This document shows positions 24,301 to 51,482 of a DNA stretch of 64,000 bases, piece after piece. The notes beneath the pieces are model-generated. The model searched no databases, was not told the DNA's origin, and was given only the letters and a program-made list of their open reading frames with translations. How positions within the stretch are numbered: the first letter of the stretch is position 1; each line of letters starts with the position of its first letter. Source of the DNA: Bolinopsis microptera (lineage: Eukaryota; Ctenophora; Tentaculata; Lobata; Bolinopsidae); NCBI RefSeq assembly GCF_026151205.1, contig NC_087074.1, positions 5,456,001-5,520,000 on the forward strand, read 5' to 3'. Both the position numbers and the translations under genes were made by a program.

Positions 24301-25975
24301 ATCCCAGATACGAGCCCAGAACTTGTGACGGCTGTGTTAACAACTTCCTCTTCAACGAGTTCCTGCACCCCGACACCAGAGAGTGTGTTCGTGAGTACTG
24401 TTAACACTTCTTGTTACCCCCTGATACTGCCATTACCACTGCACTTCATGTTAGCTCTTTACCTAGTGTTTAACATCATGACCTGTTTATAACAGCTTAT
24501 TTGACGCTGTAAGTTGAGGGTACTTGATTAGTTCCCGTCTCAGTGCATGCCACAGGGGCTTTAGATGCCAAATAGAGGATAATAAGATGGTTTTGATAAC
24601 GAACTAACCCACCGTTATTTCTACTGACAGAGTGCTCCTAGGACTATGATATTAACACGACCCTTAATGAATTGGAGTAACATCAATATACCGTCCAATA
24701 TCTAGCAAAACGTCAGTGAGAGGTTATATAACTCAACCTCATACAACAAGCTTTTATCCTAGGGAAATGTTGATAATATGCTAAAGTAATAATATGCTAA
24801 TTATGCTAAAGTGTCTGTGTTTCAGCTTGCGAATGTTTGGATGATGGATCAAGACAGTTAAATTGCACCCTTTACGCGGGACAATGCGACTGTAACCCCG
24901 GTATCATTGGAGACAAGTGCGACACAAGTAAGTGAAATGTTAACTGTCTAGTGAATCCAGTCTCCAGATAATGGAGTCCAATTAGTTAATTGGGTCCTAA
25001 TCGGTTATAATTATTTAGTGGATTTTTAACCTGCTCAACGTCTGAATATTAATTTTCATTGATTACCGAAAAGTAGTAGAATGTTCTATACTGTGAATTT
25101 CTGAACAATTTCTGCTAAAAGTAGAAATTAAAAGCAATGTTTAATGAGTCGTGTCTGTACATTTTTCAATATGCTCCTAGCATTTAGGGAGTTTAATCTA
25201 AGTGTAAAATGTTGTGGCGTGCAATTTCTGTGAAACTGTGATGTGTATAGAAAATGTGTGGAAGTGAAGCATTAAAAATGTGGGGGAAAGCAAAGAAACT
25301 CTCGATGGTAATGTAAACACTTTATAGACTCGACAACTTAAACATTTATATACATTAGAAGTTTTCATCAAAAAGCTGAAATATTCTATATTTTTAGAGC
25401 ACAATCAGATCCTTTTGCTAATGCTCATCAAAAGATGCTCAAGTTAACGATTTCTTTGCTCCGTGGGATTTTTCACTTGCAGTCACATCATCCACCTATT
25501 TTTTCGTTATTCTAAATAATATTTGTGAAGCACTTTTGTGATATTTGCCTTATTTCTTGCTCGTGACGTTTCTATCAGATAAGATACTCTTTTTGCTGTT
25601 GTGATGTTCTTTTTGGGTTTGCTGTAAGCTAGAAGAACACCTTGCCGCTGGGTTTGCTGCCTGTGTTAACCTCGTGTGCTGTAACCTGTGAATCCCCCTG
25701 TGAATCCCCCTGTGAATCCCCCTGTCCCCTCTGACTCACTGCTCCCAGGATCCTGCAGACTAGAACCCTGGACCGTGTGGTCCGAGTGTCAGATCAGAGA
25801 GGGACGTTGTGTACGTCTCCGGTACCAGGACAAACTGGAACCAGCCACTGGAGACCACGACACCATACCCTTCAAGGAGAACTGCAGTAATCCTAACATT
25901 GAGGTGGAGGAGTGTGAGGAGGAGGAGTGTGAGAACTTTGCTAGGAGGACTAGGAGGATCCCGCGCGCTTTGTGA
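6397..25975 (+). CDS. Gene A: secreted Ig / laminin-EGF / TSP1-like matrix protein (23 exons)
   Basis: Exons: 6397-6439, 6680-6873, 7174-7333, 8890-8999, 9294-9486, 9922-10028, 10380-10473, 10590-10988, 11297-11403, 11769-11961, 12334-12437, 12541-12736, 12874-12983, 13109-13301, 13470-13573, 13695-13899, 14012-14118, 19399-19585, 22994-23100, 23661-23791, 24308-24390, 24826-24927, 25749-25975. All introns are GT-AG; joined length is 3456 nt (1151 aa plus TGA). Residues 1-18 form a hydrophobic signal peptide, followed by a furin-like RSKR at 23-26. One Ig domain (about 30-132) has the two Cys (FYCKV, YTCFG) and the DEGRYTC signature, but the core Trp is replaced by Met (VAMKHN). About 19 laminin-type EGF modules follow (for example [19 protein letters not shown]). 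The C-terminus is thrombospondin-1-like (WTVWSEC) with a basic tail ARRTRR. No membrane segment was seen, so the protein is probably secreted into the matrix. The ATG at 6397 is chosen because the ATG at 6390 is out of frame and gives no signal peptide. An AG at 6383-6384 just upstream suggests a spliced 5' leader. Exons alternate in phase (1 to 0, then 0 to 1) with recurrent lengths of about 107 and 193 nt, the mark of module duplication. There is no laminin N-terminal or G domain, so this is not a laminin chain. Confidence 0.85.
11409..11661. repeat. (CAY)n trinucleotide array in gene A intron
   Basis: About 250 bp of CAC/CAT/CTT triplets begin 5 nt after the donor at 11404. It reads as poly-His on one frame, but it lies in an intron between clean donor and acceptor sites, so it is not coding. 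Confidence 0.9.
12438..12486. repeat. Short tandem repeat starting at a donor site
   Basis: Four degenerate units of about 12-13 bp (TTAGTGACCAAA-like) begin within the GTTAGT donor that follows exon 12334-12437. Confidence 0.7.
14501..16150 (-). CDS. Class A (rhodopsin-like) GPCR nested antisense in gene A intron
   Basis: Four exons on the minus strand: 16150-16040, 15838-15575, 15372-15168 and 15087-14501 (with stop). They join in phase to 388 aa. The N-terminus is short and acidic with an NET glycosylation sequon and no signal peptide. TM1 has N55 (GSSTN) and TM2 has D83 (LCTTD). The TM3 end reads S139-R140-C141 where the family has DRY. TM6 has CFLP (278-281) in place of CWxP, and TM7 has NPLIF (327-331) in place of NPxxY. 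The C-terminal tail is about 50 residues and basic. The Cys normally at the top of TM3 is not seen. The core seven-helix residues make this a confident class A receptor; the ligand cannot be inferred. It lies wholly within the 14119-19398 intron of gene A, on the other strand. A minus-strand AATAAA (14164-14169) sits about 330 nt past the stop. The loss of DRY and NPxxY tyrosine suggests a divergent, lineage-specific receptor. Confidence 0.85.
19867..19900. other. 34-nt near-perfect palindrome
   Basis: Arms GGTTGTCTTATATATAC and its inverse (one mismatch) in the gene A intron 19586-22993. Confidence 0.7.
20393..21425. repeat. Minisatellite of about 83 bp, about 12-13 units
   Basis: Each unit carries ACAAGTACAATGTACAAG, CAGTACCTGAGTAGTGAG and TAACTAGTGGCTGAATGG. 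It ends in a (ACATTGT)n tract at about 21375-21422. Some units lack the TAGTGAG segment. Intronic in gene A. Confidence 0.9.
21907..21989. other. 83-nt near-perfect hairpin
   Basis: Left arm ACGGTACATAAAACAATAAA... is matched over about 35 nt by its inverse ending ...GTTTTATGTACCGT. The loop itself can pair (GTTATA-TGA-TATAAC). It lies in the gene A intron. It could be a small palindromic transposon remnant or a hairpin RNA precursor. Confidence 0.8.
22938..22985. repeat. (CTAATTA)n array before an acceptor
   Basis: Degenerate 7-bp units end about 8 nt before the AG at 22992-22993 that precedes exon 22994-23100. Confidence 0.7.
23456..23547. repeat. Interstitial telomere-like (CCCTAA)n / (CCTTAA)n
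   Basis: A mix of CCCTAA and CCTTAA units, ending in five uninterrupted CCCTAA copies, in gene A intron 23101-23660. TTAGGG is the metazoan telomere unit. Confidence 0.85.
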
Positions 25976-26567
25976 AGTTAGTGCACGTGCAATGGTAGTT
26001 AGTGCACGTGCAGAAGATGTTGCGTGCACGTGCAGTATGAGACTTGCTAACTTAAAATAGTGAGCAGGCTGAGAGATCGACATCCCCTTGACCTTTTTGT
26101 CTCATTTTGCAGTTTTGTGAGGTTGAGAAGTTTCAGAAAATATTATTGGGAATTGGTTTAAATCTATTTATGCTGGATATTGATTTGTGGTTTGTGCAAC
26201 GTGCATATATATAAAGGGCAATATATATTACAGAAAATGACAGGAAACTTAAGATCGCAAGTCGAGCTTGGTGAAACAGGGACAAAACTAATACAAATGT
26301 ATAATATCAAAAATGAATAATAAGTTGATTACCAATTTACTAAAATAGTTACTATATTGGATTTCAGTTATTTTCTTGCTGGAATGTTTATGTAGCCAAT
26401 ATTTAATTCTATTTGTACAATTTGTAAATAATTAGTTGCTGAAGTATCATTGTATCATAGATGTACTTATCGAAAAATGTTAATAGTTTTTTATTATAAA
26501 TCTGTGGTTAGATATTCCAGAGGATAAATTTCAATGAATATTTAAAAATTCGCATCTGACGTATTTT

Positions 26568-26573
26568 AATAAA
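26568..26573 (+). terminator. Poly(A) signal of gene A
   Basis: The first AATAAA after the gene A stop codon lies about 590 nt downstream, which gives a plausible 3' UTR. No transcript evidence is available. Confidence 0.5.
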
Positions 26574-27833
26574 GATATCAGTAAAAACGGCTCACTTCTG
26601 TCACTCACATTATTTTCTACATAAACTAAAACAGCAGGTCAACAAAAACAAAATGCAAGGTAAATATGAAATGTTCAAATTCAACTTAAATGGAAAAATT
26701 TACTGATCAAGATTAAATTAAAAATCAAAACAGTTAGGCAAACAACATGTGTCTCTTCACATTTGAAGCTTACACAGGTATACTCCAGTTCAGAATAAAT
26801 ATCAACGATGCAAAAATGTATTATTCTAGCAGAAATTTGGGGATTCAAGGTTAATTTGACAATTTATCCGGATACAATTTACTTCAAAGAATAGCAACTC
26901 CCAAAGTTGTCCCCTTCACTCTCCTCTCTGGCTCTTCTAGCTGAGCTTGGATTAGTAGCCCCACCCTCCTGACATACGTCAGTGAGGAGTATTCAATTAA
27001 AGGGTAACGCTATTTACCTGTAAAGCTGTCACGCAAGGTAGTTAGATAGTTACCGATCTCACAGAAACAGTGGAGCCGTCTTTGTAAGCTCGGTAACTAT
27101 GGTAACAGTGGAGCCGTCTCTGGAGTGAACCTGCAAAAATGAGCCTCGGCATACTATCCTTAGAAAATATGTTATAAAATGGATTAAAAACAATTCGTAA
27201 GTGCAGAGCCAGAGTAGCGAAAATCTAATGGTCAACAATTTTAATTTATAAGGAGAAGAGTTGTTATAAATAAGATTAGTATTATAGGAGGAGAGTTATA
27301 TAAGTTATAAAGAAGATTGATTAATTCTCGTTCATTCTAGTTATCTAGAGAATAGTCAGCTTGTTTGATGTAAAATAGCCTAATTTTTGCGAGAATTAGT
27401 TTGTATATTTCCAATACGTGTAGCGCTAGAGGACATAACAAACATTACCGAGCATTTGAGATATTAGTTAAATGCCCAGTCTCGACTAAATAATTTGACA
27501 AACACCAAAACCGTTTATGATAATGAGGTCATTGGCGCTGCAAATAACTTCATTATCGTATTTTGAAAATATAGACAAAAACAATATTATGTTCACTTTT
27601 AACTTTAAAAATTTTTTTTTGTATTCGCACTTTCAAAAAAATTCGCTTTTTCTCATAAACAGTTTTGGTGCATGTCCCCTTCAATCCCATGATAACTGAA
27701 GTTATACCTATTCAAAGACAATGGTTAAGAAAATATACGTGCTCCGACGACCATACATATAGGGCAATGAGTTATTCTGAAAGACCCAAGAGGTATAATC
27801 TTTACTCCTGCGACTGTTCTCATTGAAGTTCTG

Positions 27834-27990
27834 ACCTCCGGACTCATTAACAAGCATTGAGACTGAGCTGCAGTCATGGTTCAACACCTCCGGACTCATT
27901 AACAAGCATTGAGACTGAGCTGCAGTCATTGTTCAACACCTCCGCAGTCATTGTTCAACACCTCCGCAGTCATTGTTCAACAGCGTCCGG
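27834..27990. repeat. Tandem repeat (CACCTCCG...CAGTCATTGTTCAA units)
   Basis: Two longer units (CTCCGGACTCATTAACAAGC...) followed by three short ones (CAGTCATTGTTCAACA). Confidence 0.75.
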
Positions 27991-28467
27991 AGTTGTCAGA
28001 CGTTAAGAGATACATCATTTTGAAACAGGAGTTGACATATAAAGTATAAGGGAGTTACCCAAAGGCCCAATATTGACATGACATAATGTGTCGTAATACT
28101 AGACAGTTAACTAAAGATGAGGATGTTAGTTGTGTCGCAAGATTGTTACAAACATTTAAATTTGACAAAACTCGGTACAAATCGTTTTACCCTGATATAC
28201 TCAACTCAGTATATAATATCCGTGCAGATATTGTCTTACGGTGATGAATATCCCAAATGGATTCCAACAGGTTTCAACTGTTAACAAAACTCTCCTAAAC
28301 AAAGATACCTGTAACCTGAACATTTCCTGTAAATAAAATATAGTTTAATGGGCCCCAGTTATTGTTCAACAAATGTATCTTACCTTGAGAGGCCACTTTA
28401 GATAAGCCAATTCATTTGTAAACAGTATTACGATAAAACTCCGATGATCATATTAAATGACAGTTGT

Positions 28468-28471
<4 letters not shown>

Positions 28472-28519
<48 letters not shown>
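28472..28519. repeat. (TC)n microsatellite
   Basis: About 24 uninterrupted TC units. Confidence 0.95.
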
Positions 28520-28521
<2 letters not shown>

Positions 28522-28616
28522 ACCCACCTTGCAAGGTTTGTTAATGAAACTGTTGGTTCATCCCTCCGCCACCTAAACAATCAGTGTTTACCCCACTACA
28601 GTACTATAGTGCACCG

Positions 28617-28785
28617 ATTTAGAATTGGCGATTTTTTAGAAAGTTCAGCCAATCAAAATACGCATAAAACCCAATCCAATTAATACCGAGGACCATTTTT
28701 GATCGATCCCATTGATATTCTAAAAGCTCCTTTCGAGTGGAAATGATACAGAGATATCGACCGCCAATTCTAAATTGTTGCACTA
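28617..28785. mobile_element. 169-bp MITE with about 25-bp terminal inverted repeats, TA target
   Basis: The left end TAGTGCACCGATTTAGAATT is inverted at the right end with two or three mismatches. TA at 28615-28616 and 28786-28787 is a likely target duplication. The superfamily is not determined. Confidence 0.6.
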
Positions 28786-29015
28786 TAATTATAGTGCTCT
28801 CATTAACAAATGAAATGTAGCTTTAAATTCTAACTAATCAAAGTTTCCAGACTGACTTAACCAAGTATGAAGTGTGTAATGTATGAAGTGTGATCAGGCA
28901 AGTGAGCAAGTGAATGTGCGTTAAACTTCGAATCATGTCAGTTTAATTCACACTTATGATGATCTGAGTACAGAATCCTGGCTGAAGACATGAACTAATC
29001 CTCTTCGTGTTTTAG

Positions 29016-45347
<16,332 letters not shown>

Positions 45348-45762
45348 AAACTGCCAATCAAAACTCATCACTCTTTAGATCCTTTCACTCATTTGGGAAT
45401 CTTGTTGAAGGAAGGATTAGGACCGTTCTTGACCTTGGGGTTATTTCCTGTACATTTTTATAGTTTAATTTAAGAAACCACCTAAATTTAGTTTTCACAT
45501 AAATTTTGAGTCGTCTGAGCAAGACGTTGGTTTTTTTGCATTTCGTTTTTAAAACATCGACAGCCAAGAGGTGAATCGATTTTCATACTTCCCCGGAATT
45601 GAAACATGAGAGGAAGTATCAATATAAAATGGCGGAACTGTTGTATCAGGCTATAAAGTTTCCTAGTGTAATGATGCAAAGATGTGGCCCGACATGATAT
45701 TCTGATATGATTACAAATTAAGCAATATGATAAGTGATAAAAATACGATGGTTCTAAATCTA

Positions 45763-45768
45763 AATAAA
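45763..45768 (+). terminator. Poly(A) signal of gene B
   Basis: AATAAA about 415 nt after the gene B stop; it is the first such hexamer downstream on the plus strand. Confidence 0.5.
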
Positions 45769-46103
45769 ACTAAAATTGGAGGTTGCAACTGTTGACTCCA
45801 AAAAGCTGTTTGGCATATTCTGATTTATTTATTGCTCTCTTGTAAATAAATTTTTATATGGGATGTTTTTAATTGTTTATAAGTATTTCTCTACTCTTCA
45901 ATAATGAACGCTTTTATTAATTACTAATACTAATAATACTATAATTTTTATCTTCATTCCCGAAACAAAGCTGGGTTAATTTGTGTAAATTTGCGTATTG
46001 AGGCTAAACTAGCCAAACTCAGCAAATTATGTGTTAATTGAAAGTTTTGACAATCTATCCACACTCATTGTATTGATATGATCGACTGACAGCATTACTA
46101 TTA

Positions 46104-46261
46104 GGGGTCGTTCACATTCTTACCCTCCCCCCCCCCCCCCCTCCCTCCGTAATCAGCTTTAGTTTTACACATCTATTGTGTCAAAATTACACTATTCACT
46201 AGCGTAATCATTTGGAAACTCCCTCCTACCTTGGCCGATTACGTAATATGTGAACGACCTC
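46104..46261. mobile_element. 158-bp MITE, Harbinger-like (TTA target duplication)
   Basis: Ends GGGGTCGTTCACAT and ATGTGAACGACCTC, with direct TTA at 46101-46103 and 46262-46264. Same family as the 55-bp element at 189-243. Contains a C homopolymer. Confidence 0.7.
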
Positions 46262-46795
46262 TTATTACAGATATCTTGAATAGTTATTAGATATTGGACA
46301 ACGGCAAAAGTACACTTCAAGTTCATATTTAATGATAACATGATGTAACCAGTAACGTATAACTAGTCGTAATCACAGTAATCATTGATAATGATAAAAT
46401 TTGGTGCATGGCCGGCCACGCCGAGCTGCCAATTAAGTGCCAAAGGGCAAGGATTGACATTGTCAATTAAAGTTTTTCTTTTTCATCCAGTCTTTGGTGA
46501 TCACTGAGATGAAGTTGACACCTCCTGTTGATGGTCACCTACAAGCAGGATTTCAAAGTGATATCTAATCAAGTTTCTCTCCAATAAAGTGGAGAAGAGC
46601 TTCAAGAGTATTCATTAACAGAGACTAACAGCATTATTGCAGAACAACCCCTTATTGCAGATATATCTTGAATAGTTGTTAGATATTATGGACATCATGA
46701 AAATAGCTCATCGAACGAACACTTCAATTTTCATATTATAATAACACGTAATGTATAAAAAGTCGTAATCACAGAAATCATTTGTGCCTAACCAT
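46262..46795. repeat. Direct duplication of a 150-bp segment
   Basis: 46262-46415 and 46651-46795 share TATCTTGAATAGTT, TTAGATATT and AGTCGTAATCACAG in the same order, with moderate divergence. The spacer contains no gene seen. Confidence 0.6.
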
Positions 46796-46899
46796 GACCC
46801 AGAAAGCCTTACTGGCTGGCCGTGTTACTAAAGGTGGTATAATTTAAACAGACGGCTTGAACTTGCGCGAAGTCACGTGATACAATTCAGTCAATCAGA

Positions 46900-49000
46900 C
46901 GACAGGAATCTGCAAAGTTAAACACTTAAAGTTTTGATCGGCCCAAAATGAGGCTTTTCTGGAGATTTTGAGATAACTCAAAATCTATGTTGTCCCTAAT
47001 TTTCCTCCTGGAGAGGAAACACTATTTTTATAAGGCGAACATTTTGCAAAAAACCGGAAATCTCCATCTCTTTTACTTTCAAAGTTAGGCGCCAGCTTAA
47101 CGGGTGATATACTCGTCGACGAGTGCAACTTTGTAGCGCGATGCACTACTGGGTCGCGCCGCGCATCAAATAATTCTTCTCGCAACCACTTCGATAGATC
47201 GGCGAGATGCACCACTGTGCCTCACCGAGCTGCGAAGGATTGACATCGTGAATCAAGTGCAACTTGGCGCGCGTCCTGGTAGGTTATACTTATAAACCCA
47301 CAGGCCCCAGTCAGTAAAGCGCCACTCCAAGCGCAAGGGCTTTGGTTAATTAGATAAGAGCTTATAAAACCAGCCTTGGAGGGAGCTTCGACGCGCCGCG
47401 CAAACTAGCATTCTTCATTCTTGCTTCGCATCGCTCGAAGACTATAATATAACTATAATATAACTAGATCGTTGCTTTACAAAGCACCAATCTGGAAGGG
47501 TTGTCATCGTCAATTAAAACCGGCCAATAAAGTTTTTTGGTTTACTGGGCGGCAGTTGCGGTTAACGGGTGATACTCGTAAAATATTTGTTCCATATATT
47601 AGGACCGTCGACGAGTCCAACTCGGCGCGCGTTTTGGTAAGTTATAAACCTACAACAGCTGCGGTTTCTGTTACGTTTTACAGCCGCACTTGACCATTGT
47701 TAATGATCTGGCCCGGCGCGCGCTACTTCGTAGCTCTTGCCATAACGTTTCGAGAAGAAAGCGGCGCGCGCTACTTCGAAGAAACTTAGACGAGTAACAT
47801 CCGTCAACAGCCGCACGAATGCGCGGCCCGGCTGTATTGTGGCTTTTGTCCCGATATTTGATACAAGGTAAAATTAAAATGAAAATGGGGGTCACGACGT
47901 GACACAACTTTAGCTTTTATTTATTTGACTATTTGTTTATGAACATACTATCAGCATGGAATCCATTGCCATTGGTAAGCTTAAGTTGGTCTGAAATAGA
48001 GTCCACCAATCTCTCTAAAAATATATTGACCAAATGTAAACCTTTTCACATAACCATGGCCTTCGCGTACGTACTAGTACTACTTATCATACGTTGTATG
48101 ACCCGCCGCGCACGAGTGCGTGGCTCCCCTGTATCGAGTAGAAACTGTACTGTAGCATATATAATAGTAAAACGACAGTGGGGTAACGACGTGACGGCGC
48201 GTCATGTAGTACGTTGTAACACTGATAGTGATACAAGTACAACGTACTTATAGTTATACATGACGCGCTTGCTTTTCAAGGAGCGGACATGACAGCGGTG
48301 CTCCTTTGTCACCTTCGGCGCAGCGCGGCGGGCGTGCTATGCCATATGCGTTTTAGCGTGATGCATTATATACTGGGGTAGCGCCGCGTATTTAATAATG
48401 TTTCTCGCAATGTTTCGTTACCCAGAAAACATTACCGCCTGCTGGCAGCTGGGCTCGCTAGAGGTGCAGATAGATTTTCAACAGCACGTTTGGCGTCGCG
48501 CGTCACGTCAAGTTTACCTTTCGCACGCTGCATTGAGCCTAGTAGTCATGACAACGACATTACTTCGCAAAGTTTAAAAGCTGTGACCTTTTATTTAGCC
48601 AAAATCAAACTTTTCGGTTTAATTCAGAATCTAAGTTATCCCAAATTTGGCTCCTGGGGAGCCAACTTTAAATTTACGAGACGGAAATTTTGTTGAAAAC
48701 CGGAAGGTTCTATCTATTTTACTTTTGGAGATATACCCCGGCCGGTAGGGTTTCCTGGGTAGATCGGCAATGCACCACTGGGCCATGAGTGAGCTGCGAT
48801 GTATTACTATAATTGACATCGTCAATCAAGGCGCGTGCTACTGCTAGTGCTAGCTTCACATAGCCATGTGTCTATGCGTACTGCGTGATGCTCTTGCTAC
48901 TGCAAGCGAAAGGGCTCTCATGGTTAATTAGAGCAAACTGCTATCCACTAGCGCTAGCGCTCCCATTAAGTCGAAAGCCCAAATTTTTAAAATTTGTTGT
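46900..49000. repeat. CpG-rich repeat region with two diverged copies
   Basis: Local composition is far richer in CG/GCGC than its surroundings. The 46960-47280 part is matched in order by 48600-48840 (ACCGGAA..TCT..TTTTACTTT, then AGATCGGC, ATGCACCACTG, GAGCTGCGA, ATTGACATCGTCAATCAA). GGCGCGCGCTACTTCG occurs twice (47714, 47762). No intact ORF with known domains was seen. Confidence 0.55.
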
Positions 49001-49301
49001 GAAAAGGCCCTAGTCATAACGCATAACTGATGACGAAATAATCAATTAGGGCTAGTGCAAGCCAAACACAAGGATCTTTCGTATAAAGATCATATGCCCT
49101 CATGCCGTCCAGTCGCTAGACAAGGTCACCTAACTAAGCTCTAAGTGACATTAAGTGACCCGATGAGCCCCACTTCTTGTCAAATTAGCTTTTGCATTTT
49201 GAATTACGACCCAATCATGAGGTAAAAAGTATAACTATTAACTATAACTATTAGCTGTATTTTAATGGCAAAATACAGCTAATTTTAGTTCATTAAAATA
49301 G

Positions 49302-49374
49302 TTGTCATACGTTGTATGATCCGATACGACCGTGGGGGTCACGACGTGATACAAGGGGTCACGACGTGATACAA
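49302..49374. mobile_element. Copy of the hairpin-MITE family
   Basis: Starts TTGTCATACGTTGTATGA and ends GGGTCACGACGTGATACAA, with the last 20 bp duplicated in tandem. It is related to the 89-bp element at 52003-52091. Other partial copies are at about 47886-47908 and 48086-48240. Confidence 0.6.
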
Positions 49375-49594
49375 AGATGCCTTTATGGATTTTGGAAATC
49401 CCCCATAATAAGGTCCCACATAATGCCAAAAAATATAACTTTGAATGACAGGCTGAACGCCCGAGAGACTAAGTAAGTACTATGTGCTAAATTAAAGACA
49501 TGATATCTGAGTTAAGTAATAACGACAATTTTAGGGGTTGGGACAGGGTAATAGTAGGGGCGGGGAAAATTTTTGAATTGTTATTTTTGTTCGT

Positions 49595-50790
49595 TTATTT
49601 GGAACACTTACTGGTTGAGAAGCAAAGTGGAAATCCACTAATTGGATGGACTTGACCATGATTATGACAAGTCTCCTCGATGCCTCCCTCCTCGCTGCTT
49701 CCTTCCTCGCTGCTTCCGTCATCACCGCTTCCGTTGTCGAATTGGCTACCTAAAAAAGTATCATATTTATTTGAGGATGAGTCAGGTTTTCTTAAAATGT
49801 ACTTGTTGTTGGTTATTGGTTAACGGTAACGTTCGATGTTGTTGGTTATTACTTTATTAATGTTTGATGTAGTACTACATACTAGTAGGGGCGTCATTTG
49901 GTCACTAAAAAACGTGAAAACAGTATTCCTCGTTTATACTCTATTACTATCAGCATTACCTTCTTTCTCCCATATAGCAATCTCAGGTATTTCCAAATTA
50001 TTGTTCTTGTTCTGTATTCTAACGGTGTCGCCATATTTACAGTCAGAAAAAGAAGGAAGATTTTCAGGAGTAGCACCCTCGCTATAAACTGTCAAGGGGA
50101 AGGCGCCACAATATTGACCTCTACAATATGAGCAGTCAACCTCGGTGCAAGTCCAGGTCCAACGGGCTTCAATTTTTCCATTGACATCGTTCCTTATGAG
50201 TGACTTTACTTTCTTAACACACCGCATCTGGTCTAGCTTAAACTTTATCCAACATACTCCGCCACTGTCAGGAGAAGGTCTGGTTTTGGTCATGGTCGCC
50301 ATATCCAGGTCTATAGCAAATTTAGCAGCGTACTTTTCCTCGTTATCTTTAAAAGAGCGGGAGTGTTCGGCTTCGACTGGTGTAATCTCACCAACTTTTC
50401 GTGTCCTCAAATCTGAAATGTTCAAATTACTTATACTTATAGTTATGTGTCATGACTATGTGTTATAACGCTGACGTGCTATTAAATTTAAAAATATGTC
50501 AAAATGCGATCAACTACTGCAACATGCATGCAATATGAGTGATGAAAATGCCTTACTACTGTCTGTTCGCAATTGTTACACTTCACCTTGCATAGTACAT
50601 CAGCACAGCATCTTGATATATATATAATAATTAATATATATATATATATGTGAGGAAACGATCAGTAGATCAGCAATACTGGGTAAGAGCTAGAGATAAT
50701 TATAAAACTATAATGTCACATACCACTCATGAGTTCTATGTAAGCTGGTAGGAAAAATAATTTGAGCATCAACAACAAATATTTCGACAT
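49595..50790 (-). CDS. Small secreted protein, three exons, possible F5/8-C or fucolectin-like fold
   Basis: Minus-strand exons: 50790-50724, 50412-49960 and 49749-49595 (with stop). They join at phase-1 GT-AG introns to 224 aa. Residues 1-22 are a hydrophobic signal peptide (MSKYLLLMLKLFFLPAY). The main exon has AAKFAIDLDMATMTKTRP, then WIKFKLDQ, then a Cys-rich stretch (CTEVDCSYCRGQYCG), then LEIPEIAIWEKEG. The order 'A-I-D-x-D, W-x-x-x-L, ... E-I-x-I-W' resembles galactose-binding-like domains (F5/8-C, fucolectin). This is a weak resemblance from memory of the family. The last exon encodes an acidic Gly/Ser/Glu tail (GSGDDGSSEEGSSEEGG) and a short Cys-containing end. The frame crosses both introns exactly, which strongly supports the splice model. 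An AATAAA (49594-49599) overlaps the stop codon. A GTAAGT near the end of exon 3 could add a further exon. A duplicate of its first exon lies at 53014-53077. Confidence 0.65.
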
Positions 50791-51056
50791 TTTCTTTGTA
50801 AATCTAAAAATATGAGTTGTTAATCTAATATTTAACATAATTTAATAAAGCGAAACGACATAATACATATATTCGATGCCATTTTACCATGACACCACGA
50901 TTTAATAACTTAAACGGCTTTCCACAAAAAATGGCTATTATTTCGCTAACCCACAAATTATCACGTGACTTGCGTTTTTTTAGCCGAACAAAACATTTTA
51001 CATTAACCCTGGTACGTCCCATTCCCAATTAACCATAAATAAATATAAATTTGGTA
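50791..51056. other. Upstream region of the small secreted-protein gene
   Basis: Minus-strand promoter is expected here. AT-rich, with no clear TATA position called. Confidence 0.35.
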
Positions 51057-51064
51057 CAAAAAGT

Positions 51065-51444
51065 CATAGTTGGTTCGTGCGCACTAAACGCACTTTTAAA
51101 ACCGAACGCACTTTACGCACGAAAAATTTTTTTAAACGCACTTTTAACAAAACAGTGCGTGAGCACGGAAAAAGTGGAGAAACTTGTATATATCAACCGT
51201 AATCTGCGCAATATCAGTACTGCATCTGAAAATCGACTGGTGCAGCTGCACGTGGTAGTTCTCGTTTACACTACCTTAGTAAGATGCAGGAATGAAGAAT
51301 TTTGTCATTTTTTAATTCGTAAACCTCGTAATGTAAAGGCAGACGCACGTAACGCACTTTACCGCACTTTAACGCACGAAAAAAACTTCACGAACTAAAC
51401 GCACTTTTCCTGGAAAAGTAACGAACGAACCATTACCAACTATG
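51065..51444. mobile_element. 380-bp MITE rich in AACGCACTTT, 8-bp target duplication
   Basis: Ends CATAGTTGGT / ACCAACTATG, flanked by direct CAAAAAGT at 51057-51064 and 51445-51452. Subterminal regions carry many AACGCACTTT / TTACGCACGAAAAA copies. The 8-bp duplication suggests hAT or a related superfamily. Confidence 0.75.
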
Positions 51445-51482
51445 CAAAAAGTTGCCTCTAAGTGTGAATAATAAAAATTCAC

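Larger units (their letters stand above)
25976..29015. other. Region between genes A and B; 3' UTR of A, first exon of B not found
   Basis: After the gene A poly(A) signal, no exon with a phase-1 donor and a convincing signal peptide was found. The stretch contains a 60-bp tandem repeat (27834-27990), a (TC)n tract (28472-28519) and a TA-flanked MITE (28617-28785). Confidence 0.4.
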
